Below, in pieces: positions 42,196 through 50,961 of a stretch of DNA of 64,000 nt. How positions within the stretch are numbered: the first letter of the stretch is position 1; each line of letters begins with the position of its first letter. The translations under genes and the position numbers were made by a program. The stretch covers positions 210,919-274,918 of the forward strand of contig NZ_FNCG01000007.1 of the NCBI RefSeq assembly GCF_900100945.1, in the 5' to 3' direction. The notes under the pieces are model-generated. The model made no database searches, was not told where the DNA came from, and worked only from the letters and a program-made list of their open reading frames with translations. The DNA comes from Mucilaginibacter gossypii (GTDB taxonomy: Bacteria; Bacteroidota; Bacteroidia; Sphingobacteriales; Sphingobacteriaceae).

Positions 42196-44718
42196 ATGTT
42201 TATCAAAAGAGTATATATCAAGCTGATATTTATTTTAGCGATGCTGGAGCCATTAACCGGATCTGCAAAATCAACTCACAAAATAATAACCGACGAGCCT
42301 AAAACAATTACGATAAGTACACCAAAGCTTAGCATGGTGCTTAATTATAATAACAAAGCGAGCGTCACATCGCTGGTAATTAACGGCAAAAAGGTGATTA
42401 GCAGTGCAAATGGTATCTATACTTCAATAAAAGCAGGTGGTATAACTTATTCTTCATTGCATTTAAAAAGTAATCCAATGCTAATAAAAACCGCTGATAG
42501 TTACAAGATTGACGGTATCAGTTACGGCGATAAGGATTTAACTATTAATGAGAGCTGGACTTTTATAAAAAAAGACAAATCCATAAAATGGCTTATTGAA
42601 AGAAAGCTCTCAAAACAAGTTAAGGTAGATGAAGCGGCCATGCCCGTTTTTAATTTTGACGACATCAATACCTGGAACGGGGCGTATCAGGGTTACGGTG
42701 GCTTGGCCTGGTTTTATTTATTTAATGAGCCACTATGCACTTACGGTGTTCACACCCGGTCATCCAGCTTTTGGAACAGCAAAAATGGTATAGGTTTAAA
42801 CATAACGGTTGATGCACCGGGCAAAGAGGTAGCGATGAAATATACCCGTACAAATGAAAATAAACTGGCTTATACAGTTACTGTTTCTAACCAGGAAATG
42901 CTACCACACACAGACAGTGGCACTAACAGGCGCCGTTTTATACGGAAAGCCACTGATGTATGGTCTGCTTTTAATATACCAGCCGGTAAAAGTTCGCAAA
43001 GTTTAACATTCAGCTATTTTGATTATAATGACAAATATGGCCGCGGTAAACTGGCGGGGATAAATGGAGATCAGGTAAATGCTGTGTTAAGTACAATTGC
43101 CCGAATTGGCGTAATTGATTCGCTGCATTTTGGCGGCAACAGCTGGCATACCCCTTACGGACCTGTGTGCTTGCACGAACAGTATATTGCTCAGCTTGGC
43201 TTAGGCATCAATGACCCTAATTATTTGAAAGGTTATAAGAGCTGTCTTGATTTTTATCGTGACCATGCGATAAAACCCGACGGGCGGGTGTACCCGCGAT
43301 GGGCTTATACCAATGAGGATGCCATGCCTGGGGAATTTAATAAATATGGTTTTTACGAAGCACAATGGGGAATACTCGTGGATTCGAACCCCGATTTCGT
43401 AACCAACGTTGCCGAGCTGTATGATATGACTGGGGATAAAGCGTGGGTAAAAACCCATCAACTATCATGCGAGAAAGCTTTAGACTGGATACTTAAACGA
43501 GACAGCAATAATAACGGCCTTGTCGAAATGATGACAGATAACCAGGCGCAAAAACAAAGCAGCGATTGGATAGACATTATCTGGGCATCGTATGAAAATG
43601 CCTTTGTCAACGCCAATCTTTATCACGCGCTCGTAAAATGGGCTGATATTGAAAACCAGCTAAATAATCACACTAAAGCACAGTACTATGAAAACTTTGC
43701 CGCCAAATTAAAAACAAGCTTTAACAAATCAACCAGCCAGGGTGGTTTCTGGGACGACGAAAACAAATGTTATATTCACTGGCGAGACAAAGACCAAACC
43801 ATTCACGGCCGCAACATGGTTACTCCGGTTAATTTTATGGCCATTGCCTATGATATTTGCGATGATGATAGCCGGAAAAAGCTTATCCTTGATAATATTG
43901 AGAATCAAATGCAAAAGGAAAATCTTTTCTTTTGGCCGCTTGCTATGACGTCATATGCTCCCGGCGAAGGTAAGGACTGGCAATGGCCTTTCCCCGGATA
44001 TGAAAATGGCGATTTGTTTTTGTCATGGGGAGCCGTTGGGGTTAAAGCCTATGCAAGTTATAACCCGGCATTGGCAGTTAAGTATGTGAAAAACGTGCTG
44101 GATCGGTATAGTAAAGATGGCCTTGCATTTCAACGATATGGCCGTCTGAAACAGGATGGCCTGGGCGATGATATTTTGTCTGGCAACAGCCTTTCTATAG
44201 TAGGGTTATATCAAGCTATCTACGGCGTAAATCCATTGTATAATCGCTTTTATCTTGACCCGCATATTACACCGGAACTTGAAGGTACTGCGCTGAAATA
44301 TAATTTCAGAGATCAGCGCTTAACTGTTAACCTTGATAATGATAGCTATGCGGTATCGAATCAACGGTTTAAGGTTATTTGTAATAAAAACTTTGGCTTT
44401 AACGCCACCAAAAATCAACTGAGCTATTTTAACGGCAGCAATCCCGTAGCTTCTTTACAAATCACAACAGACAAGCCGTTAACTATCAGCGTAAGCCAAT
44501 GGAGCAATGTTAAAATGGAATGGCAGCAGACAGCAACCAAACCGTCGGCAAAAGCGCTCACTTATCTTATTAAGCAATTGAAACCGAATGCAAATTATAT
44601 AGTTTCTATTAATGGAAAAGCGGTTCAAAAGGTAAAGAGTGATGATAAAGGCGATATTTCAATAACCCATCGCATTAGCGGAGCTTCAGAAAAGATGAGC
44701 ATCGGCTATGGAAATTAA
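42196..44718 (+). CDS. Exported six-hairpin glycosidase-like protein
   Basis: 840 residues with a signal peptide (MFIKRVYIKLIFILAMLEPL...SAKS). Residues 30-270 are a beta-sandwich; 280-690 form an (alpha/alpha)6 barrel with LDWILKRDSNNNGLVEMMTD, then SDWIDIIWASYENAFVNANL and GGFWDDENKCYIHWRDKDQT; the end is a small beta-sandwich. The layout is that of GH78/GH95/GH106-type exo-glycosidases; I cannot fix the family. Acid residues in the DWIDIIW and EDAMPGEF segments are candidates for catalysis. Translationally overlaps the next gene by 11 bp. Confidence 0.72.
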   Translation: MFIKRVYIKLIFILAMLEPLTGSAKSTHKIITDEPKTITISTPKLSMVLNYNNKASVTSLVINGKKVISSANGIYTSIKAGGITYSSLHLKSNPMLIKTADSYKIDGISYGDKDLTINESWTFIKKDKSIKWLIERKLSKQVKVDEAAMPVFNFDDINTWNGAYQGYGGLAWFYLFNEPLCTYGVHTRSSSFWNSKNGIGLNITVDAPGKEVAMKYTRTNENKLAYTVTVSNQEMLPHTDSGTNRRRFIRKATDVWSAFNIPAGKSSQSLTFSYFDYNDKYGRGKLAGINGDQVNAVLSTIARIGVIDSLHFGGNSWHTPYGPVCLHEQYIAQLGLGINDPNYLKGYKSCLDFYRDHAIKPDGRVYPRWAYTNEDAMPGEFNKYGFYEAQWGILVDSNPDFVTNVAELYDMTGDKAWVKTHQLSCEKALDWILKRDSNNNGLVEMMTDNQAQKQSSDWIDIIWASYENAFVNANLYHALVKWADIENQLNNHTKAQYYENFAAKLKTSFNKSTSQGGFWDDENKCYIHWRDKDQTIHGRNMVTPVNFMAIAYDICDDDSRKKLILDNIENQMQKENLFFWPLAMTSYAPGEGKDWQWPFPGYENGDLFLSWGAVGVKAYASYNPALAVKYVKNVLDRYSKDGLAFQRYGRLKQDGLGDDILSGNSLSIVGLYQAIYGVNPLYNRFYLDPHITPELEGTALKYNFRDQRLTVNLDNDSYAVSNQRFKVICNKNFGFNATKNQLSYFNGSNPVASLQITTDKPLTISVSQWSNVKMEWQQTATKPSAKALTYLIKQLKPNANYIVSINGKAVQKVKSDDKGDISITHRISGASEKMSIGYGN

Positions 44719-45526
44719 GATACTTAGTCCGCTATGGGGACATGAGCAACTGGAGTTAAAGACATTTCTGGATAAGATAAGAACAGCGAGATATGATGGA
44801 ATAGATACCTGGATACCGAATAACCTGGATGATAAGCGCGTTCTGTTTGATTATTTGCAACAGCACGAAATGTATATGGTAAGCCATCAACATAGCGCTG
44901 AAGGGAGTACTTTTAAAAAGCTTAAACAATCATTTATTAAAAACCTCTATCAATGCGCAGAGCCAGGTCCGCTGCTGATCAACTCTCATACCGGCCGGGA
45001 TTATTTTTCATTACGGCAAAACCTGGAGCTTGTGGATGCAGCACAGGAGTTTTCAGAAAAAACAGGGATCACTATCGCGCACGAAACGCACCGTGGGCGG
45101 TTGGGATATTCTCCACAAATGATCAATACAATATTTGAACTGCGTAATGATTTTAATATAACAGCAGATTTTTCGCACTGGGTATGCGTTACAGAAAGTA
45201 TGCTGGAAAACTTTGCAACCATTGTTGATGAAGCTATTAAACGAAGCCGTCATATTCATGCGCGTGTTGGTTTTGAACAGGGGCCGCAGGTTGCAGATCC
45301 CCGGGCACCGGAATGGAAGTATGCCTTGGATAAGTTTCTTGGCTGGTGGGATAAAATTGTAGCTATCAACAAACAAGTTAATACTAAGGTATTACCTGTT
45401 ACAACAGAATTTGGCCCTGTGCCATACATGCCTGCCATTCCTTTTACCGGTAAGCCAGTAGTAGATCAGTTCACGATCAATAACTTTATGAAAGATTTAT
45501 TGAATGACAGGTATAGTTTAAAATGA
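44708..45526 (+). CDS. TIM-barrel sugar isomerase/epimerase (AP-endonuclease-2 fold)
   Basis: 272 residues. The metal ligands of this superfamily are all in place: E126 (IAHETHRG), D154 (TADFSHW), H184 (HIHARVG) and E234 (TTEFGP). It starts MEIKILSPLWGHEQLELKTF, without a signal peptide. Relatives are xylose-isomerase-like epimerases and dehydratases acting on sugars or inositols. Its ATG lies 11 bp inside the glycosidase gene, so the two are coupled. With the dioxygenase and the isomerase at 31.7 kb it forms the cytosolic arm of PUL-1. The C-terminus overlaps the convergent AraC gene by 9 bp. Confidence 0.85.
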   Translation: MEIKILSPLWGHEQLELKTFLDKIRTARYDGIDTWIPNNLDDKRVLFDYLQQHEMYMVSHQHSAEGSTFKKLKQSFIKNLYQCAEPGPLLINSHTGRDYFSLRQNLELVDAAQEFSEKTGITIAHETHRGRLGYSPQMINTIFELRNDFNITADFSHWVCVTESMLENFATIVDEAIKRSRHIHARVGFEQGPQVADPRAPEWKYALDKFLGWWDKIVAINKQVNTKVLPVTTEFGPVPYMPAIPFTGKPVVDQFTINNFMKDLLNDRYSLK

Positions 45527-46408
45527 TTGATCGATGTTTTTTCGAAAGGCATTTGGAGAAACGCCATTTTTCTTTTTAAACAATTTTGAAAAATAAAAAA
45601 CAGATTCAAACCCGGTTTGATAGGCTATTTCGTTGATATTTAAAACTGTAGATGTAAGCAGATCTTTAGCCCTTGAAAGCCGTAAATTTAAATGGTATTG
45701 ATTGGGCGATTCACCAGTAATTTGTTTAAAAGCCTTACGAAAAGAAGAATACCCCATAGGCAGCTCCATGGCCAGTTTTTCCATATCCAGGGCATCTTCA
45801 AATGATTCCTGGATAATAAATTTTGCCTTTGATATTAATTTCCCGACCGGGTCATTATTATATTCCTGATGATGATGGGCTACATTATTGATGAGTCCTA
45901 AAATTTGCATGGTAATACCGGCAATATACTGAGGATAACCGGTTAAAGAAGCCTGAACAGCTTCAATTAAGTTACGGAACATGATCAGTATATCTTTATT
46001 TAAGTCTAAAAAAACAAAGGGGGTTTGCTTGTCAAAAAAACCATTGGCCATTAATTGCTCTATATAAAAGCCATTAAACCCAACCCAATATTCTTCCCAG
46101 CCCGATTTAGGGTCTGGTTTATACCGGTGCCATACCTCTGGATACAGGAAAAAACATGTACCAGCAGTTACATCAGTTGGTTCGGTTAACGCCGAACCAT
46201 AGACGCCCTTACCTTTTGAAATAAAAACAATATAATAATCATTTAATATACGCCCCCTGTTCCAGGTTAAATGATGACTTTGCGGGTGTATTTGGTTAGG
46301 ATAATTATCATTAGGTTCAACTTTTGAATAACCCACAGCTGTAACAAACATACCCCAACGCTCCTCAATAGGCGTAATGTTTAAATATTTAAAGTAATTA
46401 TGTAACAT
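45518..46408 (-). CDS. AraC-family regulator at the right end of PUL-1 (paralogue B)
   Basis: 296 residues. Cupin part: HPQSHHLTWNRGRILNDYYI and YPEVWHRYKPDPKSGWEEYW; double helix-turn-helix near 190-290: LAMELPMGYSSFRKAFKQIT and FESVFYFSKLFKKKNGVSPN. It is clearly paralogous to the 33519 gene. Convergent with the isomerase/epimerase gene, overlapping it by 9 bp. The two copies may sense different sugars of the same polymer. No copy of the TTTGTAnTTTTTG motif was seen in its own 5' region (46409-46675), which otherwise shows only A+T-rich DNA. Confidence 0.9.
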   Translation of the reverse strand: MLHNYFKYLNITPIEERWGMFVTAVGYSKVEPNDNYPNQIHPQSHHLTWNRGRILNDYYIVFISKGKGVYGSALTEPTDVTAGTCFFLYPEVWHRYKPDPKSGWEEYWVGFNGFYIEQLMANGFFDKQTPFVFLDLNKDILIMFRNLIEAVQASLTGYPQYIAGITMQILGLINNVAHHHQEYNNDPVGKLISKAKFIIQESFEDALDMEKLAMELPMGYSSFRKAFKQITGESPNQYHLNLRLSRAKDLLTSTVLNINEIAYQTGFESVFYFSKLFKKKNGVSPNAFRKNIDQSF

Positions 46409-46675
46409 TCGTGTTTTGTCAGAAGTTTACCTCAGCCATGAGTGCATCCTCCATTTTTCAACAATTAATTATCCGGATTAAAATAGCTAATAAAAAGAAA
46501 ATAAAGTAATATTGGTTCTGAGCTTGTACAGCTTATTGGTATCGAAGTTATCTAACTTATTTTTTTGGAGGTTTCACATACCCATCTGTAAAGTTTAAAC
46601 ATAGCATTGTCGAGGGTGATTAAAGAGACCTATTTAACAGACCAGCTTTCTTTAAAACCTACATTTTGTTTATAG

Positions 46676-46915
46676 TTAAAATCGTTTTTCGAGATCGCTG
46701 CCGCTTTCACCTGACCCATGAAGAAACATCACCAAGTGATGCCGCTTTGCCGAATCCAGATCGTAGTCCTTGGGAAAATACAGAAGGTAAGGGATCTTGC
46801 GGATCATTTCCTGATGTGTTTGCATACCGCTTTTCTTCATTCCAGCAAGATGCTGTGCGGTCACAAACGTCCCATTTGCTAAAAGGATCAGAATATGTAT
46901 CAATCGTTTTGTCAT
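46676..46915 (-). pseudogene. Truncated alpha/beta hydrolase (N-terminal 79 residues)
   Basis: Starts MTKRLIHILILLANGTFVTA, a signal peptide, then YLLYFPKDYDLDSAKRHHLV and MFLHGSGESGSDLEK, the first blocks of the exported PHB-depolymerase/prolyl-oligopeptidase-like hydrolases. It stops right after the oxyanion motif HGSGESG, so the catalytic Ser, Asp and His are all lost. Beyond the stop, another frame ends FNYKQNVGFKESWSVK (TAG at 46630), which may be the tail of yet another gene. Its ATG is 4 bp after the amidase fragment stop, a normal operon spacing. Confidence 0.6.
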
Positions 46916-46919
46916 GGAA

Positions 46920-47099
46920 TCAGGGTAATAGTGTTGGGTGTTGTTGATGGAAACTGGTTGCCTGCTGGTATATTTTTGCCGGTTCAAGCATCTTTCCTTC
47001 GCCGAACAGTTGCCCATTGAAAGTTATGCTGGCGCGGTACCGGGGCCCGATCTTGCCGTTAGGAACTACGATCGTAAACCGCTTGCTTTCTTCACGTGG
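46920..47099 (-). pseudogene. C-terminal fragment of an amidase-signature protein
   Basis: An open frame without a start reads KRFTIVVPNGKIGPRYRASI, then TFNGQLFGEGKMLEPAKIYQ and QATSFHQQHP. The TFxGxLFGE..LL..A..YQ.AT.FH..HP pattern is the usual end of amidases of the Asp-tRNA amidotransferase A type. The amidase Ser-Ser-Lys core is missing. It abuts the serine-hydrolase fragment at about 47100, so a deletion joined two unrelated genes. Confidence 0.45.
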
Positions 47100-47102
47100 T
47101 CA

Positions 47103-47615
47103 GCCTGCAACTGCTGCTAGTTGCTCTTTCCCGCAGATTCGGAAAGATGCGGGTGATGCGGGAAGTATGATTGGTCAGGTCCCTGATCCTTATCGGCGTG
47201 GCCTGATGGACAAGGTTCGGGTAATCGCCTTTCAGGTACTTACGGATATCATCGTCCAACGCTATTTTTTTGTCGATTACGGCTTGCGCCAGCAAAATCC
47301 CCGTAAAGCTTTTGGTCATGGAACCGATCTCATGAAGGTCATTTCTGACGGTAAGCAGCTGTTTCCCGCCCGGGTCTCACCGTAGTTGTAATATGACGCG
47401 TTTCCGTTTATAACGATGCCCAATGAAAGGCCTACAGCCCGTTTATCTTTAAAATGAGCCCTACCCCGTTGGTCAACCAGGGAGTCCAGATGGCTTTTCA
47501 AAGGATTTTCTGTCAGAAACCCAGTATGGAACGGCTGATTATTTTGCGCAAAGCAGTCGGTAGGGGTTCGAACATGATAAAAAAACAGAATCGATAGTAT
47601 AAAATAGTTTTTCAT
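47103..47615 (-). pseudogene. Frameshifted, truncated serine beta-lactamase-like hydrolase
   Basis: Signal peptide MKNYFILSILFFYHVRTPTD...AQ, then AVGLSLGIVINGNASYYNYG in one frame. After a one-base deletion at about 47362-47366 (in GGGAAACAGC on the minus strand) the second frame continues LLTVRNDLHEIGSMTKSFTG, with the SxxK nucleophile motif, then LRDLTNHTS-like text (IRIRDLTNHTSRITRIFPNL). It is cut off soon afterwards and fused to the amidase fragment. About 230 C-terminal residues are missing. Confidence 0.65.
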
Positions 47616-47719
47616 TGACATGATATTTGGCAGTAACAAAAAAGGTAAATTTCAGGAGGCAGTTTAAAAACCTTGCCATCGGCTCTATGCGCCTTTGCTG
47701 CATGTATAGGCAATTCCAG

Positions 47720-49234
47720 TTATTCACCGTCAGTGCCTGGATACCCGAGGCGCTTTAAAAACTCTTTTCGCCAGGCAAAGACGGACGGGGTATATGCAGG
47801 ATGGTCAAAAATAAAGTGGCCGCCTTGTTCGAGCGTTTTCAGTTCAGGAGCGTTCCCGGCTGCTTTCATCAAGTCAACGAACTTCAACGCTGAGGGGTAA
47901 GGAACATTCTGATCCGCCATACTATGGATCAGCAAAGTTGGCGGCAAGTTTTTTCTGATCAACTCATTGGGCGAGATCCCTTTAACGAGGTCTTTATTTT
48001 TGAGGTCCTTCCTGATCCAGGCGGTCTTATCATCTGTAAGATCATACACACCAGAGTTGACCAAAAGCACATTTGGCACAGGGCTGAAATTCAGATGGTC
48101 GGTTTTTTCATTCCAGCCGCTAGCTAATGCCGTAGCCAGGACCAAATGCCCGCCCGCTGAATTACCTGTAGCCACGATCCGCCCGGTGTCTATACCAAGT
48201 TCATTGCCATGTTCCCTGAGCCAGCGGATCGCGGATCGGGCATCCATCACCGCTGCGAATGGCAGGGTGCCCTGGGATCCATAAATACGATACTCTACCG
48301 AACAGGCTACCCATCCTTTCGCTGCATATCTGCGGCAGGCCTCAAAGTGCCAGGACGGTTGTCCTTCCGACCAACTGCCGCCGTGAAAGAAAACGATGAC
48401 CGGCTTTTGATTAGTTGTTGTCCCGCCGCGATTATCAAAAACGTGGATGTCCAGGCCATAATTACCAATTCGCTTGTATTCCCGCACGAGGTGATCTTCC
48501 TGATCATGCCGCGCGTCACGGTATACCTGTTCCAGCTTTGATCTGAAAGATGTATCCCCGCATTGTTCTTTGAACAGCTCATAAAGCTTCTCTGTATGCT
48601 TGAAACCGTTGTGCGTGATATGGTCCAGCAAAAGGTGGTATTGATGGAACGCTAAACATTGTCTGTTCTTGAAATACTTCGGCAGCAGGCTCCACATAGC
48701 ATAAAGCCGCTTATTATAAAGTCCCTGATACCTGGATTTGTTGAGTTCCGAGTTGATCTTGTACCCTAGGAAACTTTGAATGAAGGGTTCCAGGTCTGAA
48801 TTACCGAGCAAAGCAGGATCGTTAAAAACCGCCAGATCGCCCTGGACCTTTTTGTCGATCATAGAGTAGCTGCCCGGGCGCTGATTGGTATATATCTCAT
48901 GATTGTTGGGATATTCGATCAGTATTTTATCAAAGTATAGCTTGATCTCGAATCGCTGGGCGGCTGCATAAGCAGGCTGCAGCAATGATTGATAGGTATC
49001 GAGCAGCGCATTAAAACTTTTGGCCGCAGAATCGATCTTCGCGGCAAAGGCCTTTTCGTCAAGCTGATGCAAGCGCACATAATTAGGATAAAACCTATCT
49101 GAAAATCTCGTGCCAAGTTTTTTTTGTGCCGTCAGGTAGCGCGTCTCTATCGAATCCTTTGGCATAATATCCTGCGCCTTCAATCCGGTTGTTAAGCCAA
49201 GTCCAAAAAGTAATAGCGCTGCTGATTTTTTCAT
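47720..49234 (-). CDS. Exported alpha/beta hydrolase (esterase/lipase type)
   Basis: 504 residues. A signal peptide (about 1-20, TGLKAQ) is followed by a helical N-terminal region of about 250 residues, then an esterase domain of the BD-FAE/HSL-like kind: FFHGGSWSEG, S359 in GNSAGGH, D441 in MADQNVPYP, H473 in QGGHFIFD. It lies in the graveyard but is intact and full length. Probably periplasmic. The N-terminal domain is unfamiliar and could be a binding part. The substrate may be acetylated or feruloylated glycan, but the locus gives no firm clue. Confidence 0.78.
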   Translation of the reverse strand: MKKSAALLLFGLGLTTGLKAQDIMPKDSIETRYLTAQKKLGTRFSDRFYPNYVRLHQLDEKAFAAKIDSAAKSFNALLDTYQSLLQPAYAAAQRFEIKLYFDKILIEYPNNHEIYTNQRPGSYSMIDKKVQGDLAVFNDPALLGNSDLEPFIQSFLGYKINSELNKSRYQGLYNKRLYAMWSLLPKYFKNRQCLAFHQYHLLLDHITHNGFKHTEKLYELFKEQCGDTSFRSKLEQVYRDARHDQEDHLVREYKRIGNYGLDIHVFDNRGGTTTNQKPVIVFFHGGSWSEGQPSWHFEACRRYAAKGWVACSVEYRIYGSQGTLPFAAVMDARSAIRWLREHGNELGIDTGRIVATGNSAGGHLVLATALASGWNEKTDHLNFSPVPNVLLVNSGVYDLTDDKTAWIRKDLKNKDLVKGISPNELIRKNLPPTLLIHSMADQNVPYPSALKFVDLMKAAGNAPELKTLEQGGHFIFDHPAYTPSVFAWRKEFLKRLGYPGTDGE

Positions 49235-49416
49235 TATGCGGTTTTGTTAAAGACGAAAGTTAATTGAAAATGTTGCAAAAACGGTCTGCTATTCCCCAAA
49301 AAAGCACCAGCGTGTTCCGGATACTTTTGGAAAATGTTGTCAACTGGTCCCCGGACTTTTGTACTGCATGCATCTTTTAATCCTCCGTTATTTCAGCGTT
49401 TCAAATTTAGAGGTGA

Positions 49417-49656
49417 GCTCTCTGCCTAGTCAGAGATATTTTCGTATTCAGTTGTTATACAGGTCTTGCTTACGCTGATGTAAAAAATCTAAAAAGATCA
49501 GATATCAAAACTGGTATAGATGGGAAGGAATGGATATTTATAAATCGTCAGAAAACGAATTCAACTTCTCACCTACCCTTATTAGCTCAGGCACATAAAA
49601 TATTATCGCCATATAGTGATCAGGTGGTCAACATCTCCATAACATACAGAATATAA
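49417..49656 (+). pseudogene. Fossil of a Bacteroidota tyrosine recombinase (integrase)
   Basis: An open plus-strand frame with no start reads VRDIFVFSCYTGLAYADVKN, then LKRSDIKTGIDGKEWIFINR, QKTNSTSHLPLLAQAHKIL. This is the core of phage-type integrases of Bacteroidota (RDxFxFSCxTGLxYxDV, then RQKT...VPLLP). The N-terminal DNA-binding part and the C-terminal HxxR...Y part are missing. It runs antisense into the end of the defence-NTPase remnant at about 49600. The remainder of 49235-49416 shows nothing. Confidence 0.7.
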
Positions 49657-50577
49657 CTGTTCAAAGTAGGTTGCCGAATAGAGGATCCTTTTTTGCTCTG
49701 AAGGGCTCTCGTTCAAATAGTTGATCAGGAAGTCATTAACCGATGGGTTAATGAAACTGTAAACCGTGCCTTCTGAATCGGCATGGCCGGTGATCAAACC
49801 ATCTAAAAGTCTCTTCAGTGTTGTTTTGAAATCATTTGTTCCGGCCTTATGTCCATTATGAAGGATCTCGTATCTGAAGCGGTTTTCAAAAGCGTTCTCC
49901 AGTACTTTGCTGGGTATCCGGCTGCCGCCAAAACTAAAAAGGGTAGTAAGTAAAAACCGGTCGGTGTCACGAAGTTGCTTTTCAAAAACAGACTCCCATA
50001 TCTGGTCGGGATGATCCAGCTTTGAAAAAATAAATTCAACAAGTCTTTTACCTGTATAGCCTTCCAGATTTACAGAGGTGGTGATAAACTCGATCAATCT
50101 CGGAAAATAATTATCGTGCTCGATGATCTTCATATAGTTCCTTTCCACAAAGAACACTTTCAATTGCTCGTTGGGTAAATCGGAATGATACAGGTGGTTA
50201 TACAGTATCCTTGCTTTATCAAATTTCGAATAGGCTTTGTACTTCGTAATTGGAGACTGCACCGAGACGCGACCTGGCAAACTTATCGTAGTTGTACTCG
50301 GCCTGTTTCAGAATAGTGGTGCGGCTGGTGAGGATCAGGTATTTGTTTTTCAGACTGCGAACCCGTTCTATCAAACTGATGAGCGCGCTTTCTGAATTTC
50401 TTGGGTTGAGGATTTCGTAAATGTTCGAACCGAAAAAGTCATCAAAGAAAACAACCTGTTTGAGTTCGGGATCATCGGCGATGAGGTTGTGGGCATCGGG
50501 TATCTTGTCGTCGATAAAGACAAGTTTGAAACCCTTGGCCAGCAATCCGCATATCAGCAAATAAGATAATCTTTTTT
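49603..50577 (-). pseudogene. Truncated, frameshifted nSTAND3-like NTPase
   Basis: Two minus-strand frames make one protein. The first (from about 50577) reads KKRLSYLLICGLLAKGFKLV, then the Walker-B-like QVVFFDDFFGSN, LIERVRSLKNKYLILTSRTT. The second (49603 to about 50280) continues KFDKARILYNHLYHSDLP, FPRLIEFITTSV and a helical tail. This order is that of nSTAND3 domains, found behind nuclease or TIR effectors in anti-phage proteins. The effector and a normal Walker A are missing, and a frameshift near 50230-50270 separates the halves. It is adjacent to an integrase fossil. Confidence 0.65.
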
Positions 50578-50884
50578 TGATCCCTTTAAATTAACCAACA
50601 TTGAAAAAATCTCAAATATTAAAGGGGTTATCGCAGCTGCAGATGGATAAACCAACTTCGTTGACCACCCTTTACCAAATAGTTCTTTAGTGTAAAAACC
50701 TGAAGGCTAATGCCAAAAGTGGTCATTTAAAAATTGCAACAGGGTCCAATCAGGTTTGGTTTATCCAGTAATACGCCAATTTCGGGTTGGCGCTGGGTTT
50801 AGGCTGCGTAATTTCAATCATTGACCTATAAGATGCCTTTTGGGTATAGCAAATGGACCATTCTGAATGCTGCTGATCAAAAAC
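50578..50884. other. Intergenic stretch without a gene
   Basis: About 300 bases between the NTPase remnant and the PUL-2 terminator. No continuous coding text in any frame and no repeat was seen. Confidence 0.4.
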
Positions 50885-50913
50885 AAAAGGCTGCCTGAAA
50901 CAGGCAACCTTTT
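50885..50913 (-). terminator. Rho-independent terminator of PUL-2
   Basis: A 13-bp stem with one mismatch (AAAAGGCTGCCTG against CAGGCAACCTTTT), a 3-base loop, and on the minus strand a T run (CCTTTTGTTTTTG). It lies 49 bp past the LamG lipoprotein gene, the last gene of the minus-strand operon. Confidence 0.8.
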
Positions 50914-50961
50914 ATCCGCGCTATTAACAGGGGCAGTGATTAGTCAGGGGTAAAATACGTT

